Below, piece after piece: positions 24,079 through 34,492 of a DNA stretch of 64,000 bases. The stretch comes from Pseudomonas fildesensis (GTDB lineage: Bacteria; Pseudomonadota; Gammaproteobacteria; Pseudomonadales; Pseudomonadaceae), in NCBI RefSeq assembly GCF_001050345.1, contig NZ_LFMW01000007.1:1-64000 (forward strand), given 5' to 3'. Numbering within the stretch: the stretch's first letter is position 1; each line of letters starts with the position of its first letter. The notes beneath the pieces are model-generated. The model did no database searches. It worked only from the letters and a program-made list of their open reading frames with translations, and was not told where the DNA came from. The position numbers and the translations under genes were made by a program.

Positions 24079-25176
24079 CTAACGCTTGTGGCCTGTGTCG
24101 AGCTTGTGTTCCAAATGAATGGAATAGCGCGACATACCAAAACAGAAAATCCAGAACACCAGGGCGGCAAACACATAGCCTTCGGTGGCCATGCCCAACC
24201 ATTTAGGGTCGGCGGCGGCTTGCTTGACGCTGTTGAGCAGGTCGAACAGGCCGATGATGATCACAAGGCTGGTGTCCTTGAACAACGCGATAAACGTGTT
24301 GACGATGCCCGGGATCACCATCTTCAGGGCTTGCGGCAGAATCACCAGGCCCATGCTGCGCCAGTAACCCAGGCCCATCGCTGCGGCCGCTTCGTACTGC
24401 CCCTTGGGAATCGCCTGCAGGCCACCGCGCACCACTTCAGCCACGTAGGCCGACTGGAACAGGATCACGCCGATCAACGCCCGCAGCAACTTGTCGATGC
24501 CCATGCCTTCGGGCAGGAACAACGGCAGCATCACCGACGACATGAACAGCACGGTGATCAACGGCACGCCACGCCAGAACTCGATGAAGGTCACGCAGAC
24601 CACACGAATCGCCGGCATGTTCGAACGCCGCCCCAACGCCAGCACGATGCCCAGCGGCAAGGCGCCGGCGATACCGACGGTGGCGATCACCAGGGTCAGC
24701 ATCAGGCCGCCCCATTGGCTGGTGGCAACGTTGGTCAGGCCGAACACCCCGCCATGCAGCAGGCAGAAGGCGATGATCGGGTACAACACCAGGAAGCTCA
24801 GGCCGTAGATCGCCTTGCGTTGAAAACGCGAGATGAACAACGGCGCCACGCCAACAATGGCCAGCCACACGGTCAGGTCCACACGCCAGCGCAGGTCGCC
24901 GGGGTAGTAGCCGTACATGAACTGCCCGAAACGCTGTTGGATGAACACCCAGCACGCGCCTTCCTTGGTGCAATCCGCGCGAGTCGTTCCGACCCAGTTG
25001 GCATCGAGGATGGCCCAGTGCAGGATCGGTGGCACCACCAGGTAGACCAGGTAAAACGCCAGCAACGTCAGCAGGGTGTTGAGCCAGCTGGAGAACAGGT
25101 TGGCGCGCATCCACGCCATCGGGCCGAACACTTTGTTCGGCGGCGGCATGTCAGGTTTGAAAATATGAGAACTCAT
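24079..25176 (-). CDS. aapM: General L-amino-acid ABC transporter, permease
   Basis: This 365-residue inner-membrane permease of the HisMQ/GlnP type is enlarged as in other Aap systems. It has several membrane segments from about residue 33. The coupling loop that contacts the ATPase, [28 protein letters not shown], carries the EAA motif. The large periplasmic insertion (about 65-115, including [18 protein letters not shown]) is typical of AapM. It pairs with AapQ, whose stop lies 10 bases before this start. Confidence 0.94.
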   Translation of the reverse strand: MSSHIFKPDMPPPNKVFGPMAWMRANLFSSWLNTLLTLLAFYLVYLVVPPILHWAILDANWVGTTRADCTKEGACWVFIQQRFGQFMYGYYPGDLRWRVDLTVWLAIVGVAPLFISRFQRKAIYGLSFLVLYPIIAFCLLHGGVFGLTNVATSQWGGLMLTLVIATVGIAGALPLGIVLALGRRSNMPAIRVVCVTFIEFWRGVPLITVLFMSSVMLPLFLPEGMGIDKLLRALIGVILFQSAYVAEVVRGGLQAIPKGQYEAAAAMGLGYWRSMGLVILPQALKMVIPGIVNTFIALFKDTSLVIIIGLFDLLNSVKQAAADPKWLGMATEGYVFAALVFWIFCFGMSRYSIHLEHKLDTGHKR

Positions 25177-25186
25177 GGGCGTTTCC

Positions 25187-26368
25187 TCACCGCTCGATCA
25201 GCGCAATGCGCTTGTTGTACCAGTTCATCAGCAGGGAAATGCTGATGCTGATCGCCAGGTACACGCTCATGGTGATGGCAATGACTTCGATGGCCTGGCC
25301 GGTCTGGTTGAGCACCGTGCCGGCAAACAGCGAAACCATTTCCGGGTAACCGATACCGGCGGCCAGCGAAGAGTTTTTCGCCAGGTTCAGGTATTGGCTG
25401 GTCAGCGGCGGAATGATCACCCGCAGGGCTTGCGGAATGATGACCTTGCGCAGCGTCGGCCCAGGGCGCAGGCCCAGGGAACGCGCGGCTTCGGTCTGGC
25501 CGTGGCTGACGGACTTGATGCCCGACCGCACGATCTCGGCAATAAACGCTGCCGTGTACACGGTAAGCGCCAGGGTCAGCGCCAGCAGTTCGGGAATCAG
25601 CACCCAGCCGCCGACGAAGTTGAAGCCTTGCAGCTTGGGCATTTCCCAGTGCAGCGGCGCGCCGAAGATCAAGGCGCACAACGCAGGGATCACGATGAGC
25701 AGCGCCAGGCCCGCCCAGAACTTGTGGAAAGGTACGCCGGTCGCTTCAAAGCGCTTGTTGGCCCAGCGGGTCATCAATACGATCGCGACAATGGCAACAA
25801 CCACACTGGCCACAAACGCCCAGAACCCGTCAGCGGCAAGCGCTGCCGGCATGTTCAGGCCTCGGCTGCTGACAAAGAAGGTGTCGCCGAAGTTATGGCT
25901 GTTGCGCGGCCCCGGCATGGTCAGGAACACCGCGAAGTACCAGAACAGGATTTGCAGCAGCGGCGGGATGTTGCGGAACACTTCCACATACACAGTCGCC
26001 AGCTTGCTGATCATCCAGTTCGGCGACAAGCGCGCCACGCCGATGATGAAGCCGAGCAGGGTCGCCAGGACCACGCCGATCACGGTCACCAGCAAGGTAT
26101 TGAGCAGGCCGATCACAAAGACTCGGGCATAGCTGTCCGATTCGGTGTAGTCGATCAAATGCTGAGCGATGCCGAAGCCGGCACTGCGCTCAAGAAAGTC
26201 GAAACCCGAGGTAATGCCTCGGTGCTGAAGGTTGGTCTGGGTGTTGTTGAAGAGGTACCAGCCCAGCGAGACCACCGCCACAATCGTGATGATCTGGAAG
26301 AGCCACGCACGCACTTTGGGATCGCTGAAGCTGAGCTTCTGCTTGGGTGCGCCGATTTGATTTTGCAT
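25187..26368 (-). CDS. aapQ: General L-amino-acid ABC transporter, permease
   Basis: This is the second Aap permease, 393 residues. Segments include IITIVAVVSLGWYLFNNTQTNL at the N terminus and, near the C terminus, the EAA coupling loop FIAEIVRSGIKSVSHGQTEAARSLGL. The large periplasmic region after the first helix (ITSGFDFLERSAGFGIAQ) is a hallmark of AapQ. With AapM it forms the translocation pore. A short hairpin lies in the 72-base gap after aapJ. Confidence 0.94.
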   Translation of the reverse strand: MQNQIGAPKQKLSFSDPKVRAWLFQIITIVAVVSLGWYLFNNTQTNLQHRGITSGFDFLERSAGFGIAQHLIDYTESDSYARVFVIGLLNTLLVTVIGVVLATLLGFIIGVARLSPNWMISKLATVYVEVFRNIPPLLQILFWYFAVFLTMPGPRNSHNFGDTFFVSSRGLNMPAALAADGFWAFVASVVVAIVAIVLMTRWANKRFEATGVPFHKFWAGLALLIVIPALCALIFGAPLHWEMPKLQGFNFVGGWVLIPELLALTLALTVYTAAFIAEIVRSGIKSVSHGQTEAARSLGLRPGPTLRKVIIPQALRVIIPPLTSQYLNLAKNSSLAAGIGYPEMVSLFAGTVLNQTGQAIEVIAITMSVYLAISISISLLMNWYNKRIALIER

Positions 26369-26398
26369 GAAGTGCCCCGGAAATAATGGAACAGAACA

Positions 26399-26425
26399 TC
26401 ACCCGGCGGTTGGCCCACCGGGTGA
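26399..26425 (-). other. Hairpin between aapJ and aapQ
   Basis: The arms TCACCCGG and CCGGGTGA enclose 11 bases in the gap downstream of aapJ. Such hairpins after a binding-protein gene often protect or partially terminate the message so that the binding protein is made in excess over the membrane parts. That role is inferred. Confidence 0.5.
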
Positions 26426-26440
26426 AAGAACCATCAGCGA

Positions 26441-27472
26441 TCAGCGCACAGGCGGTGCGTATTGAATGCCGCCGGCGTTCCACAGAGCGTTCAGGCCACG
26501 GTCGATTTCCAGCGGGGTGCTCTTGCCCAGGTTGCGCTCGAACACTTCGCCGTAGTTACCGACTTGCTTGACGATCTGTACGACCCAGTCTTTCTTCACT
26601 TTCAGGTCTTTGCCGTATTCGCCGTCAGCACCGAGCAGACGAGCAACGTCCGGGTTCTTGGTGGACTTGGCTTCAGCTTCAACGTTTTTGGAAGTAATAC
26701 CGGCTTCTTCAGCGTTGAGCATGGCGTAGCCAACCCAGCGCACGATGGCCAGCCACTCGTCGTCACCGTTACGTACGACCGGGCCCAGCGGTTCCTTGGA
26801 AATGGTTTCCGGCAGAACCACGTAGTCCTTCGGCGCGGCCAGCTTGCTGCGCTGGGCGAACAGTTGGGACTTGTCGGAGGTCAGCACGTCGCAACGACCG
26901 GATTCCAGCGACTTGGCGCTTTCATCGGAGGTGTCGAAGGTGATCGGGGTGTACTTGAGGTTGTTGCCACGGAAGTAGTCGGAAACGTTCAGCTCAGTGG
27001 TGGTACCGGCCTGGATGCAGATGGTTGCACCGTCCAGTTCCTTGGCACTTTTCACGCCGAGCTTGTTGTTAACCAGGAAGCCGATACCGTCGTAGTAGGT
27101 AATGAAACCCGGGAATTTCAGGCCCATGCCCGCATCGCGGGAACTGGTCATGGTGGTGTTGCGCGACAGGATGTCGACTTCGCCGGACTGAAGCGCGGTG
27201 AAACGCTCCTTGGCGTTCAACTGGCTGAATTTGACCTTGGTTGCGTCACCGAAAACGGCGGCGGCCACAGCGCGGCAAACGTCAGCGTCGATCCCGAGGA
27301 TCTTGCCGCTGGCATCCGGCACCGAGAAACCCGGCAAACCGTCACTCACGCCACATTGCACAAAGCCTTTCTTCTGCACGGCATCCAGAGTGGCGCCGGC
27401 TTGGGCGAAACCACTGACACCCAGTACAGCGGCCGCAGTTACGATGGCCAGGGTGGATTTCAATACCTTCAT
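26441..27472 (-). CDS. aapJ: General L-amino-acid ABC transporter, periplasmic binding protein
   Basis: This 343-residue binding protein captures amino acids in the periplasm for AapQMP. A signal peptide (MKVLKSTLAIVTAAAVLGVSGFAQA) precedes the type-3 solute-binding fold. Family segments include QCGVSDGLPGFSVPD, DVCRAVAAAVFGD, the GEVDILSRNTTMTSSRD block and the hinge LLTSDKSQ-type strand. The ribosome site GGAGGTTTGA is strong, fitting high expression. It is the first gene of aapJQMP. Confidence 0.95.
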   Translation of the reverse strand: MKVLKSTLAIVTAAAVLGVSGFAQAGATLDAVQKKGFVQCGVSDGLPGFSVPDASGKILGIDADVCRAVAAAVFGDATKVKFSQLNAKERFTALQSGEVDILSRNTTMTSSRDAGMGLKFPGFITYYDGIGFLVNNKLGVKSAKELDGATICIQAGTTTELNVSDYFRGNNLKYTPITFDTSDESAKSLESGRCDVLTSDKSQLFAQRSKLAAPKDYVVLPETISKEPLGPVVRNGDDEWLAIVRWVGYAMLNAEEAGITSKNVEAEAKSTKNPDVARLLGADGEYGKDLKVKKDWVVQIVKQVGNYGEVFERNLGKSTPLEIDRGLNALWNAGGIQYAPPVR

Positions 27473-28474
<1,002 letters not shown>

Positions 28475-28576
28475 ATACCCGCGATTATGTAGCCGTATGA
28501 CAGACGCACTACGCCGCGCCCGGTTCTTGCATTACACTGGCCGGCGTACATTCCTTAACCAATTAATGAGATCACC

Positions 28577-30043
28577 GTGCTCAAAGCACTTAAGAAGATG
28601 TTCGGCAAAAGCGAGGCTGAGCCGCTCGCGCCTGTTCCCAGTGCTCCTGTGCCCAAGCCCGGCAACCGCAATGACGGTAAACAGCCCGAACGGACCGCAC
28701 CTGTCGCCCAGCCGAAGACGCCGACGGTGACACCGCCTGAACAGGCAATACCTGCTGAGGCGGCTCCCGCGCCCGCTCAGCCAAAAGCACCACGCCGCGA
28801 ACGTGCGCCCAAGCCGCCCGTCACCCCGTGGACACTCGAAGACTTCGTCGTCGAGCCCCAGGAAGGCAAAACCCGCTTCCACGATTTCAAACTCTCCCCG
28901 GAACTGATGCACGCCATCCAGGACCTGGGCTTCCCGTACTGCACGCCGATCCAGGCACAGGTACTGGGCTTTACCCTGGCAGGCAAAGACGCCATCGGCC
29001 GGGCCCAGACCGGTACCGGCAAGACCGCCGCGTTCCTGATCTCGATCATCACCCAGTTACTGCAAACGCCGCCGCCCAAAGAACGCTACATGGGTGAACC
29101 GCGCGCGCTGATCATTGCGCCGACCCGCGAGCTGGTGGTGCAGATCGCCAAGGACGCTGCCGACCTGACCAAATACACCGGCCTCAACGTCATGACGTTT
29201 GTCGGCGGCATGGACTTCGACAAACAGCTCAAGCACCTCGAAGCCCGGCATTGCGACATCCTCGTCGCCACGCCAGGCCGCCTGCTCGACTTCAACCAGC
29301 GCGGCGACGTGCACTTGGACATGGTCGAAGTGATGGTGCTGGACGAAGCCGACCGCATGCTCGACATGGGCTTTATCCCGCAAGTGCGTCAGATCATTCG
29401 CCAGACCCCGCCGAAAAACGAGCGTCAGACCCTGCTGTTCTCCGCGACCTTCACCGAAGACGTGATGAACCTCGCCAAGCAGTGGACCACCGAGCCGTCC
29501 ATCGTCGAGATCGAAGCGCTGAATGTCGCCAGCGAAAACGTTGAACAGCACATCTACGCCGTGGCCGGTGCCGACAAGTACAAGCTGCTCTACAACCTGA
29601 TCAACGATAACGGTTGGGAACGCGTGATGGTGTTTGCCAACCGCAAGGACGAAGTGCGCCGCATCGAAGAGCGCCTGGTGCGCGATGGCGTCAACGCAGC
29701 GCAACTGTCGGGTGATGTGCCGCAGCACAAGCGCATCAAGACCCTGGAAGGCTTTCGCGAAGGCAAGATTCGTGTGCTGGTGGCCACCGACGTGGCCGGG
29801 CGCGGGATTCACATCGACGGCATCAGCCACGTGATCAACTTCACCCTGCCGGAAATGCCGGACGACTACGTACACCGTATTGGCCGTACGGGCCGGGCCG
29901 GGGCTGCGGGTGTGTCGATCAGCTTTGCCGGGGAAGATGACTCGTATCAGTTGCCGTCGATCGAGACGCTGCTGGGCCGCAAGATCAGCTGCGAGACACC
30001 GCCGACGCATCTGTTGCGCCCTGTCGAGCGCCAGCGTCCCTAA
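28577..30043 (+). CDS. rhlB: ATP-dependent DEAD-box RNA helicase RhlB
   Basis: This 488-residue RNA helicase would unwind structured RNA, typically with RNase E and PNPase. An N-terminal tail of about 90 residues rich in Pro, Ala and charged residues precedes the core. The core has the Q motif region, AQTGTGKT ending at residue 150, DEAD at 256-259, SAT in [10 protein letters not shown] and the last motif [10 protein letters not shown]. It begins with GTG at 28577; no closer ATG fits. The Pro/Ala tail is longer than in enterobacterial RhlB, as is usual in Pseudomonas. It is followed by two REP clusters. Confidence 0.92.
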   Translation: MLKALKKMFGKSEAEPLAPVPSAPVPKPGNRNDGKQPERTAPVAQPKTPTVTPPEQAIPAEAAPAPAQPKAPRRERAPKPPVTPWTLEDFVVEPQEGKTRFHDFKLSPELMHAIQDLGFPYCTPIQAQVLGFTLAGKDAIGRAQTGTGKTAAFLISIITQLLQTPPPKERYMGEPRALIIAPTRELVVQIAKDAADLTKYTGLNVMTFVGGMDFDKQLKHLEARHCDILVATPGRLLDFNQRGDVHLDMVEVMVLDEADRMLDMGFIPQVRQIIRQTPPKNERQTLLFSATFTEDVMNLAKQWTTEPSIVEIEALNVASENVEQHIYAVAGADKYKLLYNLINDNGWERVMVFANRKDEVRRIEERLVRDGVNAAQLSGDVPQHKRIKTLEGFREGKIRVLVATDVAGRGIHIDGISHVINFTLPEMPDDYVHRIGRTGRAGAAGVSISFAGEDDSYQLPSIETLLGRKISCETPPTHLLRPVERQRP

Positions 30044-30058
30044 GCTGAAACGCAGTCC

Positions 30059-30140
30059 GATCGTTCCCACGCTCTGCGTGGGAATGCCACTTTGGACGCT
30101 CTGCGTCCGCCGTTGACGGTCATGACGCGAAGCGTGACGC
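30059..30140. repeat. REP palindromes downstream of rhlB
   Basis: Successive hairpins: GTTCCCACGCTCTGCGTGGGAA, then GGACGCTCTGCGTCC at 30094-30108, then TGACGCGAAGCGTGACG-like bases. The first unit is the same family as 8454-8484. It may act as the 3' processing or termination structure of rhlB. Confidence 0.7.
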
Positions 30141-30144
30141 TTAT

Positions 30145-30239
30145 TGTGGCGAGCGAGCTTGCCCGCGCTGGAGTGCGCAGCGCTCCCTGGATTATTAGGG
30201 CCGCTGCGCAGCCCAACGGGAGCAAGCTCCCTCGCCACA
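30145..30239. repeat. REPIN of the TGTGGCGAGCGAGCTTG type
   Basis: The left arm, TGTGGCGAGCGAGCTTGCCC, is mirrored by the right arm GGGAGCAAGCTCCCTCGCCACA across an imperfect centre with GGAGTGCGCAGCGCTCC. It is the same family as the element at 63194-63280. It lies between the convergent rhlB and moaE. Confidence 0.75.
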
Positions 30240-30245
30240 GGGTGG

Positions 30246-30695
30246 TTATTTCCAGCGGTCGGCGGCCGCGTGATCGCTATCGCGCCCTTCCACCCAGCGT
30301 GAGCCTTCGGGGGTGTTTTCTTTCTTCCAGAACGGCGCCCGGGTCTTCAGGTAGTCCATCACAAACGCGCAGGCATCAAACGCTGCCTGGCGATGGGCGC
30401 TGGCCGCAGCGACAAACACGATCGGCTCGCCCGGTTCCAGGGCGCCGATACGGTGCAGTACTTCCAGCTTGAGCAGCGGCCAGCGTTGCTCGGCCTCCAA
30501 AGTGATCTTGGCCAGGGCCTTTTCAGTCATGCCCGGATAGTGCTCAAGGAACATCCCCGCTACTTCACGGCCTTCATTGAAGTCCCGTACATAGCCGACA
30601 AAACTCACCACCGCGCCCACACCGACATTGGACGCGTGCATGGCGTTGACTTCGGCGCCGGGATCAAAGGCCTGAACCTGCACACGAATGGCCAT
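30246..30695 (-). CDS. moaE: Molybdopterin synthase catalytic subunit
   Basis: This 149-residue subunit transfers sulphur from MoaD thiocarboxylate to cyclic pyranopterin monophosphate, giving molybdopterin. Conserved segments are visible: GAVVSFVGYVRDFNEG, LEHYPGMTEKAL, HRIGALEPGEPIVFV and the Lys-rich active-site stretch YLKTRAPFWKKE with Lys117 and Lys124/125. It lies 2 bases after moaD, in the order moaC-moaD-moaE. moaA and moaB are not in this window. Confidence 0.95.
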   Translation of the reverse strand: MAIRVQVQAFDPGAEVNAMHASNVGVGAVVSFVGYVRDFNEGREVAGMFLEHYPGMTEKALAKITLEAEQRWPLLKLEVLHRIGALEPGEPIVFVAAASAHRQAAFDACAFVMDYLKTRAPFWKKENTPEGSRWVEGRDSDHAAADRWK

Positions 30696-30697
30696 GC

Positions 30698-30940
30698 TCA
30701 GCCTCCGGTCACTGGCGGAAAAAACGCGACTTCATCGCCGTCGACGAGCGGCTCGTCCAGCGAGCACAGCGCTTCGTTACGGGCGCACATCAGGCCCTTT
30801 TCATTCAGCACGTCAAAGCCGGGGTCGCCCGCCAATGCCTGTCGCACAGCCTCGACCGTGGCGAATTCGCCTTCAACCTCCAGCGAGTCCAGGTCCACGG
30901 CTTCACGATAACGCGCAAAAAACAGCACAGTGATGCTCAT
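30698..30940 (-). CDS. moaD: Molybdopterin synthase sulphur-carrier subunit
   Basis: This 80-residue ubiquitin-fold protein has the obligatory C-terminal Gly-Gly (FPPVTGG), which is adenylated and thiocarboxylated before sulphur donation to MoaE. It begins [18 protein letters not shown], as in the family. The start overlaps the moaC stop by ATGA, so the subunits are translated in step. The small size and the terminal GG make the call secure. Confidence 0.95.
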   Translation of the reverse strand: MSITVLFFARYREAVDLDSLEVEGEFATVEAVRQALAGDPGFDVLNEKGLMCARNEALCSLDEPLVDGDEVAFFPPVTGG

Positions 30941-31410
30941 TGTTCATCCGCCTTGAAATGTCCACTCTTCCCGCCGAGCTTTTCCAGCAGGCGAATACTT
31001 TCGATGGTCATGCCACGGTCCACGGCCTTGCACATGTCGTAGATCGTCAGCGCAGCGACACTGGCAGCTGTCAGCGCTTCCATCTCCACGCCAGTCTGGC
31101 CGGAGAGTTTGCAGCGCGCCACGATGTGCACAGAGTCTGCACCCTCGGCGCTGAGCTCGACCTTGACGCCCGTCAACATCAACGGATGGCACAGGGGGAT
31201 CAAATCACTGGTTTTTTTCGCGGCCTGGATACCGGCGATGCGGGCCACGGCAAACACGTCGCCCTTGGGGTGGGCGCCGTCGACAATCATTTTCAAGGTG
31301 TCGGGCAACATGCGCACCCGCGCCTCGGCCACCGCTTCACGGAACGTCACGGACTTGTCAGTGACGTCGACCATATGGGCGCGACCTTGGGAATCGAGAT
31401 GAGTCAGCAC
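30937..31410 (-). CDS. moaC: Cyclic pyranopterin monophosphate synthase
   Basis: With MoaA this enzyme makes cyclic pyranopterin monophosphate from GTP, the first stage of molybdenum cofactor synthesis. The 157-residue protein contains [13 protein letters not shown] and [20 protein letters not shown], both diagnostic. The start is GTG at 31410, giving [18 protein letters not shown], because AGGAG lies 7 bases before it and homologues begin there; the open frame to 31494 is not supported. It is the first gene of moaCDE. Confidence 0.94.
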   Translation of the reverse strand: MLTHLDSQGRAHMVDVTDKSVTFREAVAEARVRMLPDTLKMIVDGAHPKGDVFAVARIAGIQAAKKTSDLIPLCHPLMLTGVKVELSAEGADSVHIVARCKLSGQTGVEMEALTAASVAALTIYDMCKAVDRGMTIESIRLLEKLGGKSGHFKADEQ

Positions 31411-31460
31411 AGGGATACTCCTGATCAGGAGCAGCGATTGTAAACCCAACGCATAACAAA

Positions 31461-31547
31461 TGTGGGAGGAGGCTTGCTCCCGATAGCGGTACATTCAACA
31501 TGTTTGTTGACTGACAAACCGCCATCGGGAGCAAGCCCCCTCCCACA
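31461..31547. repeat. REPIN between moaC and the PIN-PhoH gene
   Basis: The arms are TGTGGGAGGAGGCTTGCTCC and GGAGCAAGCCCCCTCCCACA, with the inner pair CGATAGCGGT and ACCGCCATCG around a short centre. The left arm carries an A-for-G change. It belongs to the most frequent REP family in this window. Confidence 0.85.
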
Positions 31548-31557
31548 ATGACCGCGT

Positions 31558-32952
31558 TTACAGGTGAGATTCTGCGTATTCGGCCAGAATCGAACGAGGT
31601 ACCCCTTGCAGCGCGATATGCACGCCGTTCGGGAAGTCTTTGAAGCGTTCCGTCAGGTAAGTCAGCCCGGAGCTGGTCGCGGACAGGTAAGGGGTGTCGA
31701 TCTGTGCCAGGTTGCCCAGGCACACCACTTTGGAACCGGCGCCGGCACGGGTGATGATGGTTTTCATCTGGTGCGGCGTGAGGTTCTGGCATTCATCGAT
31801 CAAAATCAGGCTTTGCTGGAAGCTGCGACCCCGGATGTAGTTGAGGGATTTGAACTGCAACGGCACTTTGCTGAGGATGTAGTCGACGCTGCCATGGGTG
31901 TTTTCGTCATCCATGTGCAAGGCTTCGAGGTTGTCGGTGATCGCCCCCAGCCACGGCTCCATTTTTTCCGCTTCGGTGCCGGGCAGGAAACCGATTTCCT
32001 GGTCCAGGCCCTGCACGCTGCGGGTGGCGATGATGCGGCGATAACGCTTGGTCACCATGGTCTGCTCGATGGCGGCAGCCAGGGCGAGGATGGTTTTCCC
32101 CGAGCCTGCAGCGCCGGTCAGGTTGACCAGGTGGATGTCCGGGTCGAGCAGCGCGTACAGCGCCAGGCTTTGGTAGATGTCACGCGGTTTCAGGCCCCAG
32201 GCTTCCTGGTGCAACAGGGGTTCCTGATGCAGGTCGAGAATCAGCAGCTTGTCGACCTGGATCTCTTTGATCCAGCCCACAAAACCCTGTTCGTCGATGA
32301 TGAATTCATTGATGTGCACGGCTGGCAGGTTATCGATCAGCTGGACCTGGTGCCAGGTGCGGCCGTGGTCCTGACGGGTTTCGACTTTGCTGACGAGGTC
32401 CCAGAACGAGCCTGTCACAGTGTGATACCCACGGGACAGCATCGACACGTCGTCGACCAGTTGGTCGGTACTGTAGTCCTCGGCAGCGATCCCACACGCT
32501 CGTGCCTTGAGGCGCATATTGATGTCTTTGGTCACGAGCACCAGGCGCAGGTCCTTGTCGCGCGCATGCAGGTCGATCAATTGGTTGATGATTTTGTTGT
32601 CGTTCAGGTTTTCCGGCAACAGGCTGTTGGGCTCGCTGCGCTTGTTCATCAGGATCGACAGCAAGCCCTTGGGCCCGCTTTTGCCACGCTGGATCGGCAC
32701 GCCGACCTCAACGTCCTCGGGTGACGCTTCGCCCAGGGTCTTGTCGATCAGGCGAATGGCCTGGCGGCATTCGGCAGCCACGCTGTGGTGCCCGCTTTTG
32801 AGTTTGTCGAGCTCCTCAAGCACGATCATCGGGATAGCGACGTGGTGTTCTTCGAAGTTAAGCAGTGCGTTTGGATCGTGGATCAGTACGTTGGTATCAA
32901 GCACATAAAGGATTGGCTGGTCGGAAGAAGGGTTACGTCCATGATCATCCAT
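31558..32952 (-). CDS. PIN domain plus PhoH-type ATPase
   Basis: This 464-residue two-domain protein has an N-terminal PIN ribonuclease domain (about 14-150) that begins LDTNVLIHD with Asp19 and has Glu48 and Asp143 in the acidic cluster. The C-terminal PhoH P-loop ATPase has Walker A GAAGSGKT at 280-287, Walker B LILIDECQN and the LGNLAQID sensor strand. Proteins of this PhoH2 type have RNA helicase and RNase activity (known for mycobacterial members). In Pseudomonas the role is unsettled. The gene appears to stand alone, downstream of a 348-base gap. Confidence 0.92.
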   Translation of the reverse strand: MDDHGRNPSSDQPILYVLDTNVLIHDPNALLNFEEHHVAIPMIVLEELDKLKSGHHSVAAECRQAIRLIDKTLGEASPEDVEVGVPIQRGKSGPKGLLSILMNKRSEPNSLLPENLNDNKIINQLIDLHARDKDLRLVLVTKDINMRLKARACGIAAEDYSTDQLVDDVSMLSRGYHTVTGSFWDLVSKVETRQDHGRTWHQVQLIDNLPAVHINEFIIDEQGFVGWIKEIQVDKLLILDLHQEPLLHQEAWGLKPRDIYQSLALYALLDPDIHLVNLTGAAGSGKTILALAAAIEQTMVTKRYRRIIATRSVQGLDQEIGFLPGTEAEKMEPWLGAITDNLEALHMDDENTHGSVDYILSKVPLQFKSLNYIRGRSFQQSLILIDECQNLTPHQMKTIITRAGAGSKVVCLGNLAQIDTPYLSATSSGLTYLTERFKDFPNGVHIALQGVPRSILAEYAESHL

Positions 32953-33300
32953 ACTCGGTCACCTTTGTGGGAGCCAGTCGACGCAATACCACAACAGTGC
33001 TGCGCCTCGATTCGACCACCGACTGCACCTGAGTGACGTCAAGCGCAGTGCCCACATGAGGAGTCTTGGAAGACGCCACCTGTGTTGCAGGGTTCGGCGA
33101 TCTGACTTCGTAATACCGCATAACCCATGACAGGAAAAAGCACTTTGACGCTTTTTTGAAGTTTATTTTTCAGGATGACGAATAGCACTAGCCGAGTGCC
33201 AGGTACCCCGTTAAAGTCGGAAGTCCGCCTGCTTCGAAATGCCACACAAAATCACCCCGAAAATGCCGCATCCCCAACAGGAACGGGCACTTCACTGTTT
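32953..33300. other. 348-base gap without recognised features
   Basis: It lies between the start of the PIN-PhoH gene (whose promoter must be here, reading left) and the end of the deacetylase-fold gene. A short open frame at 33039-33245 has no ribosome site or recognisable protein. Bases 33125-33175 are AT-rich. I see no REP unit, terminator or RNA gene. Confidence 0.4.
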
Positions 33301-34425
33301 TCAGCGAAACGCCTCCCGGCAGTCCTGCCAACCCAGCCCGCTTTGCGCCGTTGCCTGCAATAAAAGAGGCAATGCCACCCGCGCCTTGTCCTGGGTGTCG
33401 TGAAACACAATCACCCCTTTGCGCCACAACAGCATCAGCGTGAGCACCCGTTGCGCCGACTCGTCAGCCTTGAGTTTGCCCGGCTCGTCCTGGGAATCGA
33501 TATCCCACAACGCCACCTGCAACCCCTGGGACTGGAAAAACCCCTGACTGTCCGCTCGACGCTGGCCATACGGCGGGCGAAACAGCGGCACGTAGTTTTC
33601 CGGCATCAGATTCTGCGCCAGCGCGGCGCTGCGGGTGATAGAGCTTTGCCAGTCGACCCAATGGCTATGGGAACGGTACTGCCAACCCTGGGTGCCCACG
33701 CACTGGCCTTGGTACAGCGCCTGCACATCGCTGGCGGAACTGCGCTCCACACGGGTTTGCAGGCTGCTGCCGAGGGCAAAGAAGGTCGCGTTCATTTTCT
33801 GCTTGCGCAGGTAATCGGTGAGCCAGTCGGTATTGCCGCTGACCGGTGCCGGGCCACCGTCGAAGGTCAGCAGGAATAGCCGGTCGTTGAGTTCGTCGCC
33901 ATTGCGCTCGTGGTCGCCGAAACGCGCGATCTCGCTGGTGATCTGTGGAAAGAGCGCGGCCTTGCGCAACAACTCGTCCAGGTAGCGTTCATGAAACACA
34001 TGGCTCGGGCTGGCCCAGCCTATATAGAAGGATTTTTCACTGACCTCGAACTTGCCCGCCTGCTCGCGCAGGTCGTCCATGCTCTCCACCAGGTAGCAGA
34101 ACGAGGCGTCTTCCTCGCAGCTCTGCTGGGCGAAGGTGTAGTTCTCCAGCAGGCGCTGCCAGAGCTGGCGGCGCAGGTCGTCGATGGCGGCCAAATTGAT
34201 GATCTTCAACCCGAGGCGCTGCTTGAGCGCCGTTTCATCCTGAGCTTCGCTGGCGATGAGGCTGTGGGCGAACATCAGGATTTCCGCGCGCGAGGCCACG
34301 TCGAACAGCGCAGGGCTGCTGAGTTTTTCGGGCCAGGTGCCACGGTCCAGGCTCGCCACATCCACCGGCGCCGCCTGGGCACTCAGGCACAGCAGGCAAG
34401 CCGACAATAAAAGCGCAATTCGCAC
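33301..34425 (-). CDS. Secreted polysaccharide-deacetylase-fold protein with altered metal site
   Basis: This 374-residue protein has a signal peptide (MRIALLLSACLLCLSAQAA), a helical N-terminal region of about 190 residues of unknown fold, and a C-terminal NodB-type deacetylase domain. Motif 1 reads LLTFDGGPAP, with Gly where the metal Asp of TFDDGP is expected. Motif 2 reads YRSHSHWVDW, not HSxxH. FRPPYGQ, WDIDSQD and VIVFHDT match motifs 3 to 5. Two metal ligands therefore look lost, and the protein may be inactive or use another mechanism. The start is GTG at 34425, supported by AAGGAAG 8 bases upstream; frames open further upstream run into the repeat. Confidence 0.82.
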   Translation of the reverse strand: MRIALLLSACLLCLSAQAAPVDVASLDRGTWPEKLSSPALFDVASRAEILMFAHSLIASEAQDETALKQRLGLKIINLAAIDDLRRQLWQRLLENYTFAQQSCEEDASFCYLVESMDDLREQAGKFEVSEKSFYIGWASPSHVFHERYLDELLRKAALFPQITSEIARFGDHERNGDELNDRLFLLTFDGGPAPVSGNTDWLTDYLRKQKMNATFFALGSSLQTRVERSSASDVQALYQGQCVGTQGWQYRSHSHWVDWQSSITRSAALAQNLMPENYVPLFRPPYGQRRADSQGFFQSQGLQVALWDIDSQDEPGKLKADESAQRVLTLMLLWRKGVIVFHDTQDKARVALPLLLQATAQSGLGWQDCREAFR

Positions 34426-34492
34426 AACGGGTCTTCCTTTCCAGAGTCGACCGGCACTATAGCTGATCGCATGGGGGGGCTCTTGGGGTAGG

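Noticed and set aside
33039..33245. A 68-residue minus-strand open frame in the gap between the PIN-PhoH and deacetylase genes
   Set aside because: No ribosome site, no recognisable sequence, and the span includes an AT-rich promoter-like segment.
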